Below are positions 33,343 to 40,938 of a stretch of DNA of 44,724 nt, piece by piece (position 1 is the first letter of the stretch; the number at the start of each line of letters is the position of its first letter). A program made the translations under genes and the position numbers. Source of the DNA: Marinibacterium profundimaris (GTDB taxonomy: Bacteria; Pseudomonadota; Alphaproteobacteria; Rhodobacterales; Rhodobacteraceae); the NCBI RefSeq assembly GCF_002210095.1, contig NZ_AQQR01000029.1, positions 1 through 44,724 of the forward strand. The letters run 5' to 3'. A model generated the notes under the pieces. It was not told the origin of the DNA. It saw only the letters and a program-made list of their open reading frames with translations, and did no database searches.

Positions 33343-34692
33343 TTAAGCGAATTCGAACTGCTCGAAACGGACACGGCGAGGCGTTTGGCCTTGCGCCTTC
33401 AAGCCCTTCAGGACCCCGTCCTTCAGGCCGGTTGGGCCACAGAACCACAGATCGGCTTGCCGGACTGCGAAAGGGGTGGCGCTGATCAGCCGCTCAGCCG
33501 TGAGCCTGCCATCGCGCGCCGTGACGAACACCTCGAAACTGAACCTCGGGTTGCGGGCAACCGCAGCGCGCAGCGTCTCTACGCCAATCGCTTCATCTTG
33601 TGTCGGAACGCAGTAGATGAGGTGAATGTCGCGACTCTCCGCCTCTGTCAGGCTTTCCGCCCAGGCGAGGAACGGCGTGATACCGATGCCGCCGGCAAGC
33701 CATATTTGGCGCGCACCGCCCTTGCGGAAATTGAACCGTCCATATGGCCCTTCGACCTGCACACGCGTTCCGGTCCGCAAGATGGCGGGCAGGCTTCGTG
33801 TCCAGCCACCCAAGCCCCGGATGGAGAACGTCAGGGTGCCGTCAGGGCGCGGGGCGCTGGCGATCGTGAAGGGGTGCGGCTCGGACAGTCCCGCCTCTGG
33901 CGCGCGGAAGAAGGCGAATTGCCCCGGCCGCCACCGCATGGCCCGCCCCTCGGGGCGGAGGGTCAAGGTGGTCGTGTCACCGGTCTGCCTGATCTGGCTG
34001 ACGGTGAAGTCTCTACGCCGTAGGTGCGGAGCGAGCAACTCGGTGAAGATCCAGGCGACCACTCCGGCGATGCCGAAAGCATTCAGCACCAACATGAATG
34101 TCGGGTCTACCCCAGCAGGCATGTCGACAAAAAACTGGTGAAACACCACGATTGCAAAAAGGGCTCCCATGAAACGATGGCTGAACCGCCAGAGCTGATA
34201 GGGAATCTCGAGCCCGATGAAGGGCAATCTCCGGAACCAGCTGACAGCGACTAGGGCGAGAAGTGCGTTGAAGGCAAGTTCGCCCGCCTCTTCACCTAGG
34301 TCCCCAAGGGAGGTTTCACGCACCAAACGCTCGAAATCCGGCTCTATCTGCTGGTGCAGTATCATCAGGACCATCGCGGAAATGCCGAGCCATTTGTGGA
34401 CCCGGTACATTCGATCGAGACCGCCGAACAATGGTTCCACCAGTGGCGGCCGTGCGGCGAGGATCAAGGTCTGTGCCATCGCGACAACTGCCGCGGCCCC
34501 GACGGCAATACCAAATGCTGCATCCGCACCATAAGGCGCATAGGTGTTCATCCCGAACAGAGCCGCCAGCAGGCATGGCAGCGCCACCAGCACCGGGCCC
34601 GTCAGGGCCAGAGGAGAGTTGAGGGAAAGCCGAGGGAGTGTGGGAAGGCCCGGCGCAGAGACATTACCATCACGATGCGCCGTATCAGTCAT
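33343..34692 (-). CDS. Ferric-reductase-like membrane flavoprotein
   Basis: 449 residues from ATG 34692, overlapping the PepSY stop. The N-terminal half has about six membrane helices with His residues spaced as in ferric reductase/NOX-like domains (RVHKWLGISAMVLMILHQQ; FSHRFMGALFAIVVFHQF), probably binding heme. The C-terminal half has the FAD site (WRPGQFAFFR, HPFTIAS) and the NAD(P) site (WLAGGIGITPFLAW, LWFCGPTG). It should move electrons from NAD(P)H across the membrane. An ATG at 34743 would lie inside the PepSY gene and is rejected. Confidence 0.9.
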   Translation of the reverse strand: MTDTAHRDGNVSAPGLPTLPRLSLNSPLALTGPVLVALPCLLAALFGMNTYAPYGADAAFGIAVGAAAVVAMAQTLILAARPPLVEPLFGGLDRMYRVHKWLGISAMVLMILHQQIEPDFERLVRETSLGDLGEEAGELAFNALLALVAVSWFRRLPFIGLEIPYQLWRFSHRFMGALFAIVVFHQFFVDMPAGVDPTFMLVLNAFGIAGVVAWIFTELLAPHLRRRDFTVSQIRQTGDTTTLTLRPEGRAMRWRPGQFAFFRAPEAGLSEPHPFTIASAPRPDGTLTFSIRGLGGWTRSLPAILRTGTRVQVEGPYGRFNFRKGGARQIWLAGGIGITPFLAWAESLTEAESRDIHLIYCVPTQDEAIGVETLRAAVARNPRFSFEVFVTARDGRLTAERLISATPFAVRQADLWFCGPTGLKDGVLKGLKAQGQTPRRVRFEQFEFA

Positions 34693-35002
34693 CGTCGCGT
34701 CTCTCGTGATCGCGGTCGCGACGATCATCATCGTCGTCCTCAAACTCGAACTCGATTACTTCCAACGTCGCCGGGTGGACCGTCACCTCGATCGCACGCC
34801 CTTGGGCATCCCGGCCGTCAATTTCGTAGCAGCCATCGTCGATCTTGATGCGGCGCACCGCCCAGCCATTTTCCTCGGCAAGACGGGCAACCGCGTCGCG
34901 CGGCTGCCAATCAGCCATCGGAACGAAGCAGTCGTCGTCAGCCAGCGCCGCGCCGGCCGGGAAGACCGCGAGAAAGCCGATAATTGTCAATGTCTTCTTC
35001 AT
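34685..35002 (-). CDS. PepSY-domain periplasmic protein, second copy
   Basis: 105 residues, clearly a paralogue of the protein at 32781: signal peptide then ALADDDCFVPMADWQPRDAV, NGWAVRRIKIDDGCYEIDG, and GRAIEVTVHPATLEVIEFEF with an acidic, Arg-rich tail (DDDDDRRDRDHERRDDD). The stop overlaps the reductase start by 8 bp, so the pair is coupled. It is divergent from the response regulator and shares the CTGA-repeat region with it. Confidence 0.87.
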   Translation of the reverse strand: MKKTLTIIGFLAVFPAGAALADDDCFVPMADWQPRDAVARLAEENGWAVRRIKIDDGCYEIDGRDAQGRAIEVTVHPATLEVIEFEFEDDDDDRRDRDHERRDDD

Positions 35003-35053
35003 GGGGCACACTCCTAGTGGCTCGCCTCTTGATGCACTTCATGCGCTGCGAAA

Positions 35054-35103
35054 CTGACGACAGCCTGAACGGGCGCGACCCACAGGCTTCAGCTTCGTGT
35101 CAG
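35054..35103. promoter_or_regulatory. Paired CTGA-N7-CTGA repeats between PepSY and response regulator genes
   Basis: CTGA-CGACAGC-CTGA on the plus strand (35054-35068) and TCAG-CTTCGTG-TCAG (35089-35103), 20 bp apart. This repeats the geometry of 33208-33256, with each minus-strand site about 80-87 bp from a PepSY start. Being in a divergent region, it could control both the target genes and the regulator's own operon. Confidence 0.65.
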
Positions 35104-35147
35104 CCAGACGGATCATGCAGGGACATCAGACAAGAACGGGTACGACC

Positions 35148-35807
35148 ATGCGCATATTGCTGATCGAAGACGACACGACCCTCGGCGCTGCCGTGCGCGA
35201 CCAGATCGCAGCCGATGGCCAGTCAGTGGATTGGGTTACGCGGTTGGATGCGGCAAGCGATGCCATGGCTGCTACGTCCTACGACTTAATCCTGCTCGAC
35301 CTGATGCTGCCGGACGGGCGTGGCATCGGGTTCCTCAAGGTTTTGCGCACGCGGGGCGACGTGACGCCGGTCATCATTCTTACCGCACTCGACCAAGTGT
35401 CGGACCGCATCGAAGGCCTCAACGCGGGCGCAGACGACTACCTTGTGAAGCCTTTCGACCTGTCGGAACTGTCGGCGCGGATCGGATCGGTCGCGCGGCG
35501 CTACAGCGGCAACCCCAACCCGATCCTGACCCACGGACCGCTCGACATCGACCTTGCTGCGCGCAGCGTCCATCGGGATGGCAGACATGTGCCGCTGACG
35601 GCGCGGGAATGGGCGCTCTTCGAAGCCTTCCTCGCGCGCCCCGGGCAGCTCCTGTCCAAGGCGCAGTTGGAGGAGAAGCTCTACGCCTTCGACGCCGAGG
35701 TCGAGAGCAACACCATCGAGGTCCATGTCAGCCGCCTGCGGAAGAAACTGGGGAGCGCAATCATCGAAACCGAGCGCGGCATGGGCTACCGCCTGGGCAG
35801 GCCATGA
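35148..35807 (+). CDS. OmpR-family response regulator
   Basis: 219 residues from ATG 35148 (MRILLIEDD). The receiver domain has acidic pocket EDD at 7-9, phosphorylated D51 in LLDLMLPDG, and KPF. The winged-helix domain ends with VEVHVSRLRKK-like IEVHVSRLRKKLG and MGYRLG. It is closest in look to QseB/PmrA/TctD regulators. The stop overlaps the kinase start (ATGA). Probable targets are the two PepSY operons through the CTGA repeats. Confidence 0.94.
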   Translation: MRILLIEDDTTLGAAVRDQIAADGQSVDWVTRLDAASDAMAATSYDLILLDLMLPDGRGIGFLKVLRTRGDVTPVIILTALDQVSDRIEGLNAGADDYLVKPFDLSELSARIGSVARRYSGNPNPILTHGPLDIDLAARSVHRDGRHVPLTAREWALFEAFLARPGQLLSKAQLEEKLYAFDAEVESNTIEVHVSRLRKKLGSAIIETERGMGYRLGRP

Positions 35808-37141
35808 GGTGGCCCGCAAGCCTTCAGGCGCGGCTCGGCCTATCCGTGGGGCTGGTGCTGACGGTGCTGTGGCTGCTGGCTGCGACGGTGACGGCCGTGA
35901 TCGTCCGGGCCGAAATGGACGAGGTCTTCGACAGCGCGCTCCGTGAGACAGCGGAGCGGATCCTGCCGCTGGCAGTAACCGACATCGTCGGGCGGGAAGA
36001 TCAGGGTGTGACCCAGCGGCTCGCCCCGATCCGTGCGCACGACGAGTTCTTCACCTATCTCGTGCGCGATGCCGAAGGCCGCATCCTGCTGCAATCGCAT
36101 GCGGCGGACCCCACCGTGTTCCCCTCCTATGACGGGCCCGGGTTTCGCCAGACCGCGACGCACCGTCTCTACAGCGACGCGGCGCTTCAGGACACGATCC
36201 GCATCACAGTGGCCGAGCCGCTGGCCCACCGCATGTCGGTGGCTCGCGAAATCCAGATGGGTCTCGGCCTGCCCTTGCTGATCGTGCTTCCAGTGGCCTT
36301 GATCGCGATCATCCTGGCAGTTCGCTTCAGCCTTGATCCTCTGCGCCGGTTCCGCGCGCGGCTGGAAGCACGTGGCGCTCGCGACCTTTCGCAGGTTCCT
36401 CACGAGGGGCTTCCAACTGAAATCGGCCCGTTGGCTGATACGCTGAACAGCCTGCTGGCCAGATTACGTGAGGCGTTCGAGGCCGAGCGAAGCTTCGCCG
36501 CGAACGCCGCTCACGAGTTGCGCACACCACTCGCGGGAGCGATCGCGCAGGCGCAGAGGCTCAGGTCGGAAACCAAGGACCGAGCGGCTGCACAACGTGC
36601 GACCGACATCGAGGAGACGCTGAAAAGGCTGACGCGACGCACAGAACGCATGATGCAACTCGCGCGGGCAGAAGGCGGGCGATTGAGGATGGACAAAAGC
36701 TCGGATCTGAGGGGCGTTGCGAGAATTGTGGTGGACGATATTGGCCGCACGGGCACGCCAGATCGTATCAGGCTAAATCTTCCCGACATGGCTGTCATGT
36801 CAGATCTTGATCCCGACGCCTTCGCCATTCTGTGCCGGAACCTCGTGGAAAACGCTCTTCGTCATGGGGGACAGACTACCCCGGTCGACGTCACGCTGAC
36901 CGCATCTGGCCAGTTCACCGTGGCAAATGACGGCCCTGTCGTGCCAGGCGAAACACTCGACCGGCTGACAGCGCGTTTCGAGCGGGCCTCTGCCACCTCC
37001 GACGGCAGCGGCCTGGGTCTTGCCATCGTCGCCGCAATCGCAGAGCGGATCAGCAGCCGCCTTGTCCTTCAATCGCCGCGGCCGGGCCGGACCACAGGTT
37101 TTCAAGTATCGCTCAGGTTGCCGATAGACGACAGCGAGTGA
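35804..37141 (+). CDS. Sensor histidine kinase
   Basis: 445 residues. Membrane helix about 12-34, periplasmic sensor about 35-152, second helix about 153-173, HAMP-like linker, H-box FAANAAHELRTPLAG with H237, N-box NLVENALRHGG, and G-box DGSGLGLAIV. It pairs with the regulator encoded just upstream. The periplasmic domain is short and acidic with no recognisable ligand motif; given the target genes, a metal or redox signal is plausible. A much longer upstream frame is only an artefact of the regulator gene read in another frame. Confidence 0.93.
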   Translation: MRWPASLQARLGLSVGLVLTVLWLLAATVTAVIVRAEMDEVFDSALRETAERILPLAVTDIVGREDQGVTQRLAPIRAHDEFFTYLVRDAEGRILLQSHAADPTVFPSYDGPGFRQTATHRLYSDAALQDTIRITVAEPLAHRMSVAREIQMGLGLPLLIVLPVALIAIILAVRFSLDPLRRFRARLEARGARDLSQVPHEGLPTEIGPLADTLNSLLARLREAFEAERSFAANAAHELRTPLAGAIAQAQRLRSETKDRAAAQRATDIEETLKRLTRRTERMMQLARAEGGRLRMDKSSDLRGVARIVVDDIGRTGTPDRIRLNLPDMAVMSDLDPDAFAILCRNLVENALRHGGQTTPVDVTLTASGQFTVANDGPVVPGETLDRLTARFERASATSDGSGLGLAIVAAIAERISSRLVLQSPRPGRTTGFQVSLRLPIDDSE

Positions 37142-37507
37142 CAGCGACATCCACTTTGGTTCCCAAAGGGTCAAATGCAGCCTTGGGATCAAGATCATCA
37201 GGGCCTGGCCTGGCGCGTCGGTTACCGTGCTATGCAGCGTCACGCTCGGAAAGGCAGCGCACAGCGCCAGCAGCCTGTTCGGAATGGACCCCGCGCTGAT
37301 GAACGTCATGTAACCAGCGCTCACCATGAGGGTGACCGCTGTTTCCAGCATATAGGGATGGTCGACGAAAAGGCTTCCCGAACATGGTAGAAGCAGACTG
37401 TCGGAAGCGATTGTTAGCCGACTGACTATCCCCGGTCACGGGGGCATTACTAGGCCCAGGTGCACACCTGTGCCACGCCTGGGCCCTCGGGAAGTGAGGC
37501 CGAAGCT
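37142..37507. other. Gap after the kinase gene with a possible decayed gene fragment
   Basis: No complete gene. On the minus strand, about 37425 down to 37142, a frame reads SLFVDHPYMLETAVTLMVSA, then GYMTFISAGSIPNRLLALCA and further protein-like sequence, without a good start or ribosome-binding site and running into the kinase gene. It may be a relic of an unidentified gene. Confidence 0.35.
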
Positions 37508-37672
37508 TCACCCGAACGGGTCGTATTCCGAGACGATCACGACCTCGTCGCCGTCGATTTCATCGGCGGGGACGGCACCATAGGTTCCATCACCTGCCTG
37601 GAAGACGACGATCGAGACCATGAGCGTGGCGGCGAGGGAAGCGGCGAAGGCGTGAGCATCTTTGCGGGACAT
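37508..37672 (-). CDS. Small 54-aa protein with one membrane segment
   Basis: MSRKDAHAFAASLAATLMVS then IVVFQAGDGTYGAVPADEID and an acidic end. One hydrophobic stretch (about 9-25) could be a membrane anchor or signal peptide. GGAG lies about 9 bp before the ATG. I regard it as a real small plasmid gene of unknown function. Confidence 0.6.
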   Translation of the reverse strand: MSRKDAHAFAASLAATLMVSIVVFQAGDGTYGAVPADEIDGDEVVIVSEYDPFG

Positions 37673-38060
37673 CTGTTTGGCTCCTGTCTTGGAGGCGGAG
37701 GACCATCCCCCGCGCGACAGGACCCCGCAGGCCCGAAGACTGGCTGACATCACCGGGTGCGTTCGGCTCGTCCGAATCCACCCGGCGGCACGGGTTCGCC
37801 CGTAGTCCGACCCCTCGCGGGTTGATCTCGAAGACAGGATTCGGGGCAAGGAAGGGAATGGCGAGCGGGGGATGGTGCGACCGCTGACTGGAGCCGTATG
37901 TTCCACTGATGCTTTCGCTGCCAGCCTCCCGGGCAGGCTCTTGGATGACGATCCCTTTCCGTATTGGAATGGATCCTATGGTGCCCCGCGATCTCGCGGG
38001 ACAGGGGCGTCATGGATGAGAGGCCCGCTCTTGGGCGGGCCCCTTGGGTTCTACATAGGC
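37673..38060. other. Non-coding stretch with hairpins
   Basis: No gene supported. Two G/C hairpins lie near its right end: CCCGCGA-TC-TCGCGGG (37985-38000) and the stem at 38022-38041. The left part is the leader of the 54-aa gene. Confidence 0.5.
38022..38041 (-). terminator. Hairpin downstream of the 157-aa gene
   Basis: 7-bp arms GGCCCGC and GCGGGCC with a 6-base loop, 20 bp beyond the stop on the minus strand. No clear T-run, so termination is inferred from position. Confidence 0.45.
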
Positions 38061-38534
38061 TCAGGCGGCAAGCTCCGCGTCCCCTGCCCTACCGGCGTCT
38101 TCTTCGCCGACAATCTCCAGCCGCGCGTTGCGATAGCCTTCTCTGGCGATCCAGAGTTCGGCAGCCGTGACGGACTCGGCCAGGTGGAGCAGCTCCGTGC
38201 AGCCGCCGAAATCCAGCAGGACGCGCACCTGTCCGGGCTTCGGTTCCTCGGCCACCTCGAAGGTCAACCCACTGTCGGCCGAATGCGTTCGCATGATGGT
38301 GACGAGAATGACCCCGTCCGAGGAGAAGTTCCCCTCGTGCAGCGTGAACGACGCCGGCGCCGTCCAGGTCGGATAGGATCGCGGCGGCTCCTTCTTGACG
38401 AGACGGCCGACGCCGTTCGAGCGTTCCCAGGCCGCGAGCTTCTTCGTGAACCGCGCAGGCGGTTTCGGACTGTTGTCGGTGTAGCGAATGAGCGCCCCCA
38501 GGGGCGCGGTGTCGAGAATGGTGGTTGCAGACAT
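38061..38534 (-). CDS. Conserved plasmid protein of unknown function (157 aa)
   Basis: Starts MSATTILDTAPLGALIRYTD. A basic helical segment with Trp (RFTKKLAAWERSNGVGRLVKKE) is followed by a beta-rich middle (FTLHEGNFSSDGVILVTI, VRVLLDFGGCTELL) and an acidic C-terminus. GAGGAA lies just before the ATG. The upstream DNA is A/T-rich with an inverted repeat. No family function known to me. Confidence 0.72.
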   Translation of the reverse strand: MSATTILDTAPLGALIRYTDNSPKPPARFTKKLAAWERSNGVGRLVKKEPPRSYPTWTAPASFTLHEGNFSSDGVILVTIMRTHSADSGLTFEVAEEPKPGQVRVLLDFGGCTELLHLAESVTAAELWIAREGYRNARLEIVGEEDAGRAGDAELAA

Positions 38535-38548
38535 GATTCCTCATTCTG

Positions 38549-38566
38549 AATGCACGAAATTGCATT
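38549..38566. promoter_or_regulatory. Inverted repeat in A/T-rich promoter region of the 157-aa gene
   Basis: AATGCA-CGAAAT-TGCATT, perfect 6-bp arms, 15 bp before the start codon in a 65-bp A/T-rich stretch. It may be an operator. A/T content here is unlike the surroundings. Confidence 0.4.
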
Positions 38567-38599
38567 TATCTTATTGATATTGTTTATTTTTATGTGATT

Positions 38600-38621
38600 G
38601 AGGGCGGGTTGCCCCGCCCTC
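38600..38621. terminator. Hairpin after the ParB-like gene
   Basis: Perfect 9-bp arms GAGGGCGGG and CCCGCCCTC with a TTGC loop, 13 bp beyond the ParB-like stop. The minus strand continues A-rich rather than T-rich, while the plus strand has none, so the direction is uncertain. Confidence 0.5.
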
Positions 38622-38633
38622 GGATGGCGCAGA

Positions 38634-40802
38634 TCACTCCGCGGCCATCATCGATGCCTCATTGCTCGGCAGGTCAGCGGTGAGGAAGGCGGGCAGATCG
38701 ACATTTTCGGCCTGCTCGGTGCCGGAAACTGGCTCAGACGCCCCCTGCCCTTCCACACCGTCTAGTGCCGCCAGATCGTGACGGCGAAGAACCTCCGGCA
38801 ACCAGCCGCTGCCTTTCAGCAAACGCTCGGCTTCGGTCGCCATCTCGCCCTTCTTCAGGTGATCGAGGAGTTGCGCCGTCCCCTCCCCTTTCGCCTCGCG
38901 CACAGCCTCGAGGATCCGGGCCTTGGGCACACGGTTCAGGTAGGTGTCGGCCGTCGGCTCCCAACCCGCCTCGACCATGTCGAGTCCGACCGCCTGTGCG
39001 ACCAAGTCGGACTGGGTCATCCGCCTGGTCAAACCGCTGGCGGAGATACCGGCACCATAAGGGTTCACCTTCTCATTGAGCGCGTTGATCCCGAAGCTGA
39101 GGCAATGCGCGAGCAGGGACAGCCGGCTCGGCTGATCAAGGGAGGTCAGGTAGTCCCAGAGCGCGGCATCGTCGCCAAGCGGCAAGTCGGTCTCCCACTC
39201 CGCGTGGCGATCGTCCACCAGCTTGGCCACTACGCTGTCCTTCAGGTCGCTCGCCTGCGCCGACATGTAGACGTGACGCACCGAAGCCTCGAGGCAGCTG
39301 CCGGCCGAACTGCACGTCCGGAAGGTATCGTTGACGAGCTTCAGGAGCAGCAGCGTCAACGCGACGTCAGGGGAGCGACCGACAGCTTCGCGCAGTGCCA
39401 ATGTCCGGTGCGCCGTCAACTCCATGATCAGCCGCTCGGGCAAGGGCTTCAACGCACCATCGTCCTCGTCGTCGGGCACGTTGGCGCCAAGCGCCTGGCC
39501 AGCAGAGGTGATCACCGTGCCATGGCCGACACCATCCGCGCTGCTCGGAGCTGAAAGCTCAGCGCCCTGCCCGTCTGCCGCCTGTTCACCGCTGTGGACG
39601 TCGACGTCTGTTCTTGGTTCATCCTCGGGCCGCACGAAGCCCCGATAAACTGCAAGCTCGCCATAGCGGTCAAGCGTCACGAAAGCCCCTGCCCGTGCGA
39701 TCTCCTCATTGTCAAAAACCAGCGGCCGGGCCTCGAGCTTCTCCATCGCGACTTCCAACTCGCCAAGACGCGTGTCGATCTCTTCGGGGAATTCATCCTG
39801 GCCCTCGTATTCCTCTTCGAACGCCCGGTATTCGGCGAGCAGCTTGGCATGGGCCGCGCCTTCGTCATCCGACATCGGCGCCGGGTCTCCGCTTAGCCGC
39901 CGCAAACCGTGGCTGTAGCCATAGGGCAGGTCGAGCGAGACCTCGATCCATTTCCAACCTTCGGTCGCAATCGCTTCGGCTTCAGCCTGAAGCTTTTCGC
40001 TGACCAGACGATCGAGCAGGGCAGGATCTTCTAGCCAACCGCCGTCATCGCCTTGGAAGAGGTCATGCAACATAGTGCCGCCCGCCGCCTCGTACGCCTC
40101 GACGCCGACAAAGACGGCGCGCCGGTCCGATGCCCGCACCGAGGTTTCCGTCAGCATCCGCCGGATCTGATAGGGCTCCTTGTTCCACGAAGACTTGATC
40201 GCCTCCCAGACTTGAATCTGACGCTCGTGATCCGGATTGACCGTGAAGGCCATCAGCTGCTCCAGCGTCATCTCGTCCTCTGCGTAGAGCTCGAGCAGGG
40301 CAGGGGCCACGGCGGCGAGTTTCAGGCGCTGCTTCACCACCTGCGGCGTGACGAAGAAGGCGGCTGCGATCTCTTCATCGCCTTGACACTTCTCCCGCAA
40401 AGCAACGAAGGCGCGGAACTGGTCGAGCGGATGCAGGGCTGCACGCTGCATGTTCTCAGCGAGCGAGTCGTCTTCGGCGAGGATCGCGGAAGTGGCATCC
40501 CGTACGATGCAGGGGATGGGCGTCGTCTTGGCCAGACGCTTCTGCTTCACCAGGAGCGAGAGTGCTTGGAAGCGCCGGCCGCCAGCGGGGATTTCGAACT
40601 TGCCGGTCTCGGAACCATCATCCGCCAGAACGGGTCGAACGCTCAGGCTCTGCAGCAACCCGCGGCGGGCGATGTCTTCGGCCAGTTCCTCGATGGAGAT
40701 GCCGGCCTTGATGCGCCGGACGTTGGACTGGCTCAGCACGAGTTTGTCGAAGGGAATGTCCCGGGACGGGGACAGGGTGACTTTCTGGGCAGATTTCGCC
40801 AT
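38634..40802 (-). CDS. Large ParB/Spo0J-like nuclease-fold protein
   Basis: 722 residues from ATG 40802 (GGAGAAG 8 bp upstream). The ParB N-terminal domain is clear: LVLSQSNVRR, GLLQSLSVRP, FEIPAGGRRFQALSLL and SLAENMQRAALHPLDQFRAF, then a helix-turn-helix region (DEEIAAAFFVTPQVVKQRLKL). The long C-terminal 450 residues are unlike partition ParB. Such proteins are common on plasmids beside the true partition genes, so a role in DNA metabolism or regulation is more likely than segregation. Its leader matches that of DUF932. Confidence 0.88.
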   Translation of the reverse strand: MAKSAQKVTLSPSRDIPFDKLVLSQSNVRRIKAGISIEELAEDIARRGLLQSLSVRPVLADDGSETGKFEIPAGGRRFQALSLLVKQKRLAKTTPIPCIVRDATSAILAEDDSLAENMQRAALHPLDQFRAFVALREKCQGDEEIAAAFFVTPQVVKQRLKLAAVAPALLELYAEDEMTLEQLMAFTVNPDHERQIQVWEAIKSSWNKEPYQIRRMLTETSVRASDRRAVFVGVEAYEAAGGTMLHDLFQGDDGGWLEDPALLDRLVSEKLQAEAEAIATEGWKWIEVSLDLPYGYSHGLRRLSGDPAPMSDDEGAAHAKLLAEYRAFEEEYEGQDEFPEEIDTRLGELEVAMEKLEARPLVFDNEEIARAGAFVTLDRYGELAVYRGFVRPEDEPRTDVDVHSGEQAADGQGAELSAPSSADGVGHGTVITSAGQALGANVPDDEDDGALKPLPERLIMELTAHRTLALREAVGRSPDVALTLLLLKLVNDTFRTCSSAGSCLEASVRHVYMSAQASDLKDSVVAKLVDDRHAEWETDLPLGDDAALWDYLTSLDQPSRLSLLAHCLSFGINALNEKVNPYGAGISASGLTRRMTQSDLVAQAVGLDMVEAGWEPTADTYLNRVPKARILEAVREAKGEGTAQLLDHLKKGEMATEAERLLKGSGWLPEVLRRHDLAALDGVEGQGASEPVSGTEQAENVDLPAFLTADLPSNEASMMAAE

Positions 40803-40860
40803 CAGATCTTCTCCACGACGGGCGCCGGAAGCCACTCTCCCGATCTCACTTCCCGTCACC
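40803..40860 (-). ncRNA. radC-motif-like structured leader of the ParB-like gene
   Basis: On the minus strand: GGTGACGGG, AGTGAG, hairpin GGGAG-AGTGG-CTTCC, GGCGCC, GTCGTGGAG, then the ATG. It is almost identical in order to the leader at 23916, although the genes are unrelated and 17 kb apart. Confidence 0.6.
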
Positions 40861-40892
40861 CCTTTCACAACCCCTCTCTCCCTCGACCGTAG

Positions 40893-40906
40893 TTGTCCGC
40901 GGACAA
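40893..40906. promoter_or_regulatory. Partition-site candidate, copy 1 (TTGTCCGCGGACAA)
   Basis: Perfect 14-bp palindrome, 33 bp beyond the repC stop. The identical palindrome occurs inside repC at 41968-41983. RepABC plasmids carry such repeated palindromes as RepB binding (centromere) sites. Confidence 0.7.
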
Positions 40907-40938
40907 TTTCTTGGCGGAAGCAGTAGAGCACTGTCTGA

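Noticed and set aside
35231-35803. N-terminal extension of the histidine kinase frame
   Set aside because: It is the response regulator gene read in another frame; the ATGA overlap at 35804 gives the natural start.
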